A stretch of DNA of 64,000 bases from Fennellomyces sp. T-0311 (taxonomy: Eukaryota > Mucoromycota > Mucoromycetes > Mucorales > Lichtheimiaceae), in the NCBI GenBank assembly GCA_025266875.1, contig JALLLT010000003.1, positions 558,001 to 622,000 on the forward strand, given 5' to 3'. This document shows positions 58,654-64,000 of the stretch, one piece after another. The notes under the pieces were generated by a model that ran no database searches, was not told where the DNA came from, and saw only the letters and a program-made list of their open reading frames with translations. Position 1 is the first letter of the stretch; each line of letters starts with the position of its first letter. Both the position numbers and the translations under genes were made by a program.

Positions 58654-59372
58654 GGGAAAAGAAAGTGTGTGTGAAGTTTATTCGATATCCCGCCAACTAA
58701 GAAGTATATATTGGTGCTCCTGTCAGCTAAATCGTTCTTCCGAGTGTGTGCAACTGGGGCTTTGCTTTTTCCGCCGGTGGGTCACTAGAAGTGTCACCTT
58801 CCACTAAGTCTCGAAATGAAGGTGTGTTCGAACTCCACATGCAGAACGTCGTTTCTGCACATCTCATGTGACCTGAGTTCCTGCATTTTTTTCTCTGCAG
58901 GTTTAACGCGCAGGTATTGCCTCCAGCGATATCAGGAATCCTTTGTATACATGCTGCAGAAACATGACCAGCCTTTGAAAACGGCGGATGGCTTTCACAG
59001 TTTCTCGCCGCATTTAGTGTCTAGGCAGGTCAGAACTGTCAATCCAGTTGAGAGGAAAAAATGGATTTGTTGGGTTGTTGGATGGGCATGTTGATTTTGT
59101 TGCAGCCGTGCATTTCCGCCATATTAGTATGCGATCTTAAACGTCTCGTCGTCCGATTTGTTTTGTAGATATAGTGTTACGGGGGTATCTCCAAAAAGCA
59201 CATCAATACCGTAACTTTTCATAATAGCTCGCTTTAAAACATGCCACACCAACAATAGCCACGCACAAAACCCTCTCACTTCAAACAGTTGATAAACACA
59301 AAAGTTTTGATCATTTTGCACCAAATCATTGACTTGTTAGCTTTATTGCAGCTTCCAAAAGAAACCGCTTGC
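58654..59372. other. Intergenic, about 720 bp
   Basis: Promoter of the CoA-transferase gene and 3' flank of RPS2. A minus-strand frame at 59124-59324 (MKSYGIDVLFGDTPVTLYL) has no recognised family and may be a transposon scrap. Confidence 0.35.
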
Positions 59373-60399
59373 TCACTTTCTCTGCTTAAGAGCAAGGAAG
59401 TCGGTGTGCTCCTGGAAGGGAGCCTTGGTGAACTCAGTTTCAGCCCACAAGTCTAAAAAAGATATATCAGCCACGTTCCCTTCAACTTCACCATGCTTAT
59501 ATAATCTTACCAGGCGTCAAGAAACCGTAAGTGTTACCAATGGCAGCGAAAGTAGCCTTGACGAAGTTACCCAAGGTACGGGTGGAACCACGCGACGTAG
59601 TGTAGCAGTCAGTAATACCAGCAAGCTGCAAGACCTTCTTGGGGGTAGGGGCAGCGACCAAGCCAGTACCCTTGGGAGCAGGAATCAATCTACAATAACA
59701 CACACACGCAAGGGTAAGGAAAAGCTCGTTTCCCAAAGTAATTACTATTTACGAACCTGCACATAGCGGAACCACACTTGCCAGTGACCTTGCAAGGGAC
59801 AGTGTGGGGCTCACCAAGAGCAGTACCCCAGTAGCCACGGCGGACGGGAATAACCGAGAGCTTGGCAAGGATGATAGCACCACGGATAGCAGTGGCAACT
59901 TCCTTGGAGCACTTGACGCCCAAACCAACGTGACCATCGGAATCACCAATGACGACGAAAGCCTTGAAGCGGGTACGCTGACCAGCACGGGTCTGCTTCT
60001 GGACAGGCATGATCTTCATGACTTCGTCCTTCAACGAAGGCAAGAAGTAATCGACGATCTGGTATTCCTTAACGGGAAGCGAGAAAGTGTAGATTTCTTC
60101 AATGTTCTTGATCTTGCCAGCCTTGACAAGACGTCCAAGCTTGGTAACGGGAACCCTAAATTTAAAAAACAAACAATTTAAACATTTTGGCATGTCAAAA
60201 ATTGCGATTCGCTTACCATTCGGTCTTCTCGTCACCACGACGTCCACGGCCGCGGCCGCGACCACCACGACCACGTCCACGTCCAAAACCACCACGTCCT
60301 AAGAGAGTTGTTCAACGTTTAGCAAAAATCGAACGTTTTGATTTGACAGGCCGCAAAATGAGGATGCTACTTACTATCGGCCGGTGCAGTGTCAGCCAT
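59373..60399 (-). CDS. RPS2: Small-subunit ribosomal protein S2 (uS5)
   Basis: There are five exons, 60399-60375, 60298-60217, 60155-59757, 59689-59511 and 59452-59373, 254 residues. MADTAPADR leads into an RGG/RG-rich tract ([18 protein letters not shown]), then [20 protein letters not shown], the uS5 domain ([38 protein letters not shown]) and the C-terminal [18 protein letters not shown]. uS5 sits near the decoding site and affects fidelity; the RGG tract is normally arginine-methylated. AATAAA occurs on the minus strand just after the stop (about 59342-59347). Confidence 0.96.
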
Positions 60400-60935
60400 T
60401 TGCTGTAATGATTGAAAAAAAATAATCGATCAGTTATCGTTTGATCCATCCATCAATCCATCCATCCGTTTTATCTCGTCGTGATTCTCTTCCCCCATCG
60501 AGTGTTGGTTGCTAACGCTTACATATACTAATTTGAATGGAAATTCAAAGAGAAGGGGACACCAGGTGCCAGATGATTTCCAAATTTTACCCTCACAAGA
60601 TTCTAAACGCCGCTTAGACTGCCACTGGCTTTTCTTTCTCCATTTGACAGTTGTTGCTCGGTTGGATTCCAAGTATTTTCAAGCCAGGGTGTTTTTGTCA
60701 CGAATCAGAAAAATGTTGTCTGGTTGCTAGAATTTTGTTGCTATAGCAGTAGTTTGATACCTGCAGGCGGGATCACTTCTTGTATTGATATGTCACACAA
60801 CGTCCAAAGCGAGCTGATACCAAAAGCGTTCACTGTCCCGCCCTAACCACGCGCGGCTGTATGTAGATGTTTTGATTCCAAAATTGTGGATGTAGCATAC
60901 AAACAATTTATTACTATGGCGATTATGGGTATTCC
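60400..60935. other. Intergenic between RPS2 start and CDK stop
   Basis: RPS2 promoter region. It has an ATCCATCCATC-type short repeat (about 60444-60468). No gene seen. Confidence 0.4.
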
Positions 60936-62536
60936 TTAGAATTTGACTTTGGTTATGTCTGTATAAAAATAAGGATGCTCTGCAGCCTATTTGCTCTGGC
61001 GATTAGCGTATACACTCCTCGCAGTTCTATGGCACACTCTTACCTTTTTTGCGGACAGTCTACGACATGGATCATAATCCAGGAGTTGCTAAGTAAAGAA
61101 TTAAGACTCTACGCTCAGTTTTATCCAGCGATATCTTTTTTTACCTGGATCAAATTAAATGCGTGGTTCAGGGATCTCTCTGCTTGCTCAGGCTTAAATA
61201 ACGCTTTTAATTCAACGAAAGCGGGGTAAATCTCGAACTCTTGCCGTAAGTTTCTTGGTTTCCATCCTATTCGTAAGAAAAAGAGATTAGAGGTACACTA
61301 CACGCCATTTTTTCAGATGAGCATTTACTTGGGAAAGTTGCATTGTAGTCAGGCAATGTAGTAACACCAGGCCACAGTCCCTCATGAGGGGTACCCAGCA
61401 CCTGAAATATACGAAATAGCTCGTCGATTTCAGAATCGCCTAGCACATTAACGTCAGTAAAATAACATAAGGAGTTTCAAGCAGTACATACCTGGAAATA
61501 TCGGCCTCAGAGTCATCATCTCTGCAAATATGCATCCGACACTCCACATATCGACTGCTGTGGAATAGAAGCGAGCACCGAGTAGGATTTCTGGAGGTCG
61601 GTACCATAATGTAATCACCTGTTCAGGTATTAAAGGAGCCATACGAAAGAACCGGTGTCACAAACAAATACCTGGTGTGTATATGTTCGCATTGGTACAC
61701 CAAACACTCGTGAGAGACCCAAATCAGCGATAATTAATCTCCCATTACGGTCGATCAGTAGGTTCTGTGGCTTCAAATCTCTGTGAAGGACCCGGTGTGA
61801 GTGGCAGTACTGCAGCCCGCTTAGTAACTGATGCATATAGCTCTGACAAGATTAGCAAGCGGTTAATACGTCATCGAGCTGCATGGAGAAAACGATAGGT
61901 ACTTTGATATGATCTGGTGTCATGCCTTTCCGGCCGACAGTATTCATGTATCGGCGCAAGTCCTAGTTCAAACATGTTACTTCAAGAGGTGTAGTTTCAT
62001 GGAAGTACCATACCATATCCAGATAATCGGAGACAATATAGACAGATGTATCCTTCTGTACGAGGTCGGTAAGTCTGTTGCAGCCTACATTAGTCTCATT
62101 GGATGACGAGCCATCTATCGCCACAGTACCCAATAACGTTGTGATGTTTCATTTCTTTCAGGATAGCAATCTCTCGCATGGCTGTCACAGGGATGCCCTC
62201 AGAAATCGCCAGGCGGATCTTCTTTAGCGCAACGACTTTGTTGGTGAGCTTTTGCCGTGCCTTGAATACGACACCGTAGGTTCCTTCACCAATCTTGCTC
62301 ATTTTCTGGTAACCTCCTAGATCATGATCGTCATCATCGTCCGGTGCGATGCTGTCGGTAGGTTTTCGTTTGGCGGGCTGTCCAGGCTGCTCTTTTTTGG
62401 GTTGGTCTTCATTGCGTTTTGGTTGTGCTTTGTACTCGTTCAGCTTGGCTTTCACAAGATCAATTGCGGATTTCTGTGGGTTTTTTTGAATGCCCAGGTT
62501 TTCCTTTTGCTGTTTTGGAGGAACATTCTCATTCAT
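60936..62536 (-). CDS. Divergent cyclin-dependent kinase (CDK1/CDKB-like) with N-terminal extension
   Basis: There are nine exons, 62536-62130, 62074-62014, 61962-61903, 61842-61672, 61618-61492, 61439-61329, 61266-61145, 61088-61044 and 60986-60936, about 384 residues. A 75-residue Lys/Gln/Asp-rich extension precedes [18 protein letters not shown]. The Gly loop is GEGTYG (83-88), the catalytic Lys is K105 (VALKK) and HRDLKPQN begins at 196. Variants from canonical CDK1 are PVTAMRE (116-122) for PSTAIRE, DLGLSR (216-221) for DFGLAR, and YRPPE for YRAPE. The activating Thr (T231 in YTHQ) is kept. DLGL is seen in plant CDKB kinases. A non-canonical insert ([20 protein letters not shown]) precedes the final lobe motif [21 protein letters not shown]. 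All catalytic residues are present, so it is probably active. Confidence 0.88.
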
Positions 62537-62825
62537 TGTACGATCGATGGTTTGCCAGGGAGATGGGGCAAAGGGTGTTCTGGTGGGCTGGGTGAAACGT
62601 ATAAAAGAGAAGAAAAACACTTTTGGCTCCGAAGCGCGCTATCGAACAATACCGCGTTTGACAAGAAGCGGCTTGTTCGTCTATGACGACAATTGGGTTG
62701 TGAATGCCTTCTTTTAATATGCCGTCTAGGCGTTATACGTGGGGAACTAAACTTCTTGCAACTGTGTACATGATATATGGTTTGAATGTAAAAAGAATGT
62801 ATGAATTAATAAAAAAGATATGCTT

Positions 62826-64000
62826 CTAATCCTCGTCCTCGTCAAAGTCATCCATCATCTCCTCGTCCTCGTCCTCGCTAATGTACTCCTCGTCTTCGCT
62901 CATGGCCACCTCGTCTTCTTGTTCGGCCTCTTCATCCGAATCTTCCTCGACGTAGACACCCGCCACGCCAATTTCGTTGTCTTCCTTATACCGTGATCGG
63001 GTGTCGATCTGGTTCTGGATCAGATCTAATCTGCCTCGAAGAGCAAGCAGTTTCGGAAACACGGCCAGACGAGCATCCAGCGCTTGGTAAAAGTTTGCCA
63101 GCTGAGAAACCAGATCAGGAACCGTCATCAGGTACGTGGTGTGGATCATCAAAACAGCCTTGATCCACTCCAAAAGACCAGCACCACGGGAAGGCGAGCC
63201 TTGGAATCGTGCAATGAGTTGCAGCATAAGAGGAATGACATAGGCGGTGGGTAACCGTTGGACTGTGGTACGAACAACTTCAGGCTTCTCATGAATCAAG
63301 CATGCTCGCAACAAATCCTTGTCGTTTGAATGCAGAGCTTGCACCAGAACCTGCTGCAATGATCCAACAGAAGGTGCGCTGATGCCATTTGACTTCTTCT
63401 TCTTGCCCGCCTCGTCTTTGGTTTCATCGACACCCATCTCGTTCAATTTCTGTTCGATGGATGGCTCTGCTGACACTTCAGTTCCGTCTTCGGCTGTCGG
63501 GTTTCGGATGGCGAAATCGGTATTGCCAATGACCTTGACCGACGCCTCGTTATATGATTTTTGTGTGGTTTTCTAGGCTGGCTTTAGTCCATTGTGCTTC
63601 GGCCCAGTTTTTGACTAGACTTACCAGGTTGTTTGCTGCTACGGAACCACTGCTAATCAAGTTGTTCACGATGGCTTGTCTCGTGAGGACGATGTTATCT
63701 AAAACAGCGCCCGATTCATCATTGAAGTATCCCTATCAAACACGACTTAGCGCATGCCGAACAGCACAACGGCATGCTATCTACGTACCACAACTTCAAA
63801 CGATGGCTTGATACTTGATCCGCGTGCAATCATGATGGACTTGCCATCATTGTCGGCAACAAAGCTTGCGGAGATGATAGGAATGACTTCATCATCCGAT
63901 GTACTTGATACAACAGTGATTGTGGAATCTGGTTGCTTTGTGGTAGCGCGTGCGACTTTCCGTCGGTTTTTGGGACCCGACGACATTGCTGGAGAGGAAG
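62826..64000 (-). CDS. UTP5: U3 snoRNP protein Utp5 (WDR43-like), 3' part
   Basis: Three exons are visible: 63988-63789 (to the window edge), 63732-63625 and 63572-62826. The C-terminal Utp12-type helical domain is clear (LQQVLVQALHSNDKDLLRAC; VQRLPTAYVIPLMLQLI; LMIHTTYLMTVPDLVSQL). A very acidic tail follows (EDEEYISEDEDEE), as usual for Utp5. The family begins with WD40 repeats, and these are absent here. The sequence at 64000-63989 reads CTTCCTCTCCAG on the minus strand, a good splice acceptor, so the gene probably continues beyond the window and the ATG at 63986 is internal. Utp5 is a t-UTP/UtpA component for 18S rRNA precursor transcription and processing. Confidence 0.82.

Noticed and set aside
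58810..58850. A GTTCGAA word suggesting a tRNA T-loop on the minus strand
   Set aside because: The flanking bases do not form the 5-bp T-stem and no acceptor or anticodon arm can be built.
1..64000. CRISPR array, bacterial operon or prophage
   Set aside because: No regularly spaced direct repeats, no Shine-Dalgarno-led gene runs; genes are intron-split and of fungal type throughout.

Overview
This window is nuclear DNA from a filamentous fungus, most likely an early-diverging one (Mucoromycota, probably Mucorales). The reasons are: nearly all genes are split by short introns of about 45-70 nt with GT(A/G)..(T/C)AG borders; housekeeping genes of fungal type are present (prephenate dehydrogenase Tyr1, Skt5/Chs4-like chitin synthase activator, Tim54, Cbp3, Utp5, Atg14); two large kelch/membrane genes and a PD-(D/E)XK-like gene look lineage-specific. 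The order assignment is inference from gene style. No rRNA, tRNA or CRISPR array was recognised. I built the gene models by hand: exon joins were accepted only where reading frame, splice borders and family similarity agreed.

Layout. Positions 1-7.5 kb are transposon-rich: an intact DDE-type transposase ORF, a decayed tyrosine recombinase, one copy of a structured repeat and unassigned DNA. From 7.5 to 15.3 kb on the minus strand lie CTNNBL1, a ZIP zinc transporter, an unknown single-pass membrane protein and a carnosine N-methyltransferase-like gene. 15.3-24 kb is gene-poor but holds a tandem pair of ketopantoate reductase genes and a tiny palindromic MITE. 24-34 kb carries TYR1, an acidic membrane protein, the SKT5-like gene, and ATG14 next to a coiled-coil gene. 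35.6-44.2 kb holds two tandem paralogous receptor-like genes (kelch ectodomain, three membrane segments, cytosolic coiled coil). 45.6-48.3 kb: CBP3 and RPL3. 48.3-54.6 kb is again repeat-rich: the second copy of the structured repeat, an internally deleted pogo/Tigger-like transposon and a PD-(D/E)XK-like gene. 54.6-64 kb: TIM54, a ZNF706-like small protein, a class III CoA-transferase, RPS2, a divergent CDK and the 3' part of UTP5.

Functional themes. Several genes serve ribosome production (RPL3, RPS2, UTP5) or mitochondrial biogenesis (TIM54, CBP3). CTNNBL1 acts in splicing, ATG14 in autophagy, and the SKT5-like gene in cell wall chitin. They do not form an evident cluster.

The items most worth a second look are: (1) a roughly 130-bp repeat present twice, 43 kb apart and in the same orientation, whose minus strand folds into a U-rich internal-loop hairpin followed by an A5 internal-loop hairpin and AATAAA, resembling the ENE triple-helix RNA stability elements of transposons; (2) the kelch/three-TM paralog pair with the same intron plan; (3) a CDK with variant PSTAIRE, DFG and APE motifs and a long N-terminal extension; (4) three inferred GC-AG introns among roughly 85.
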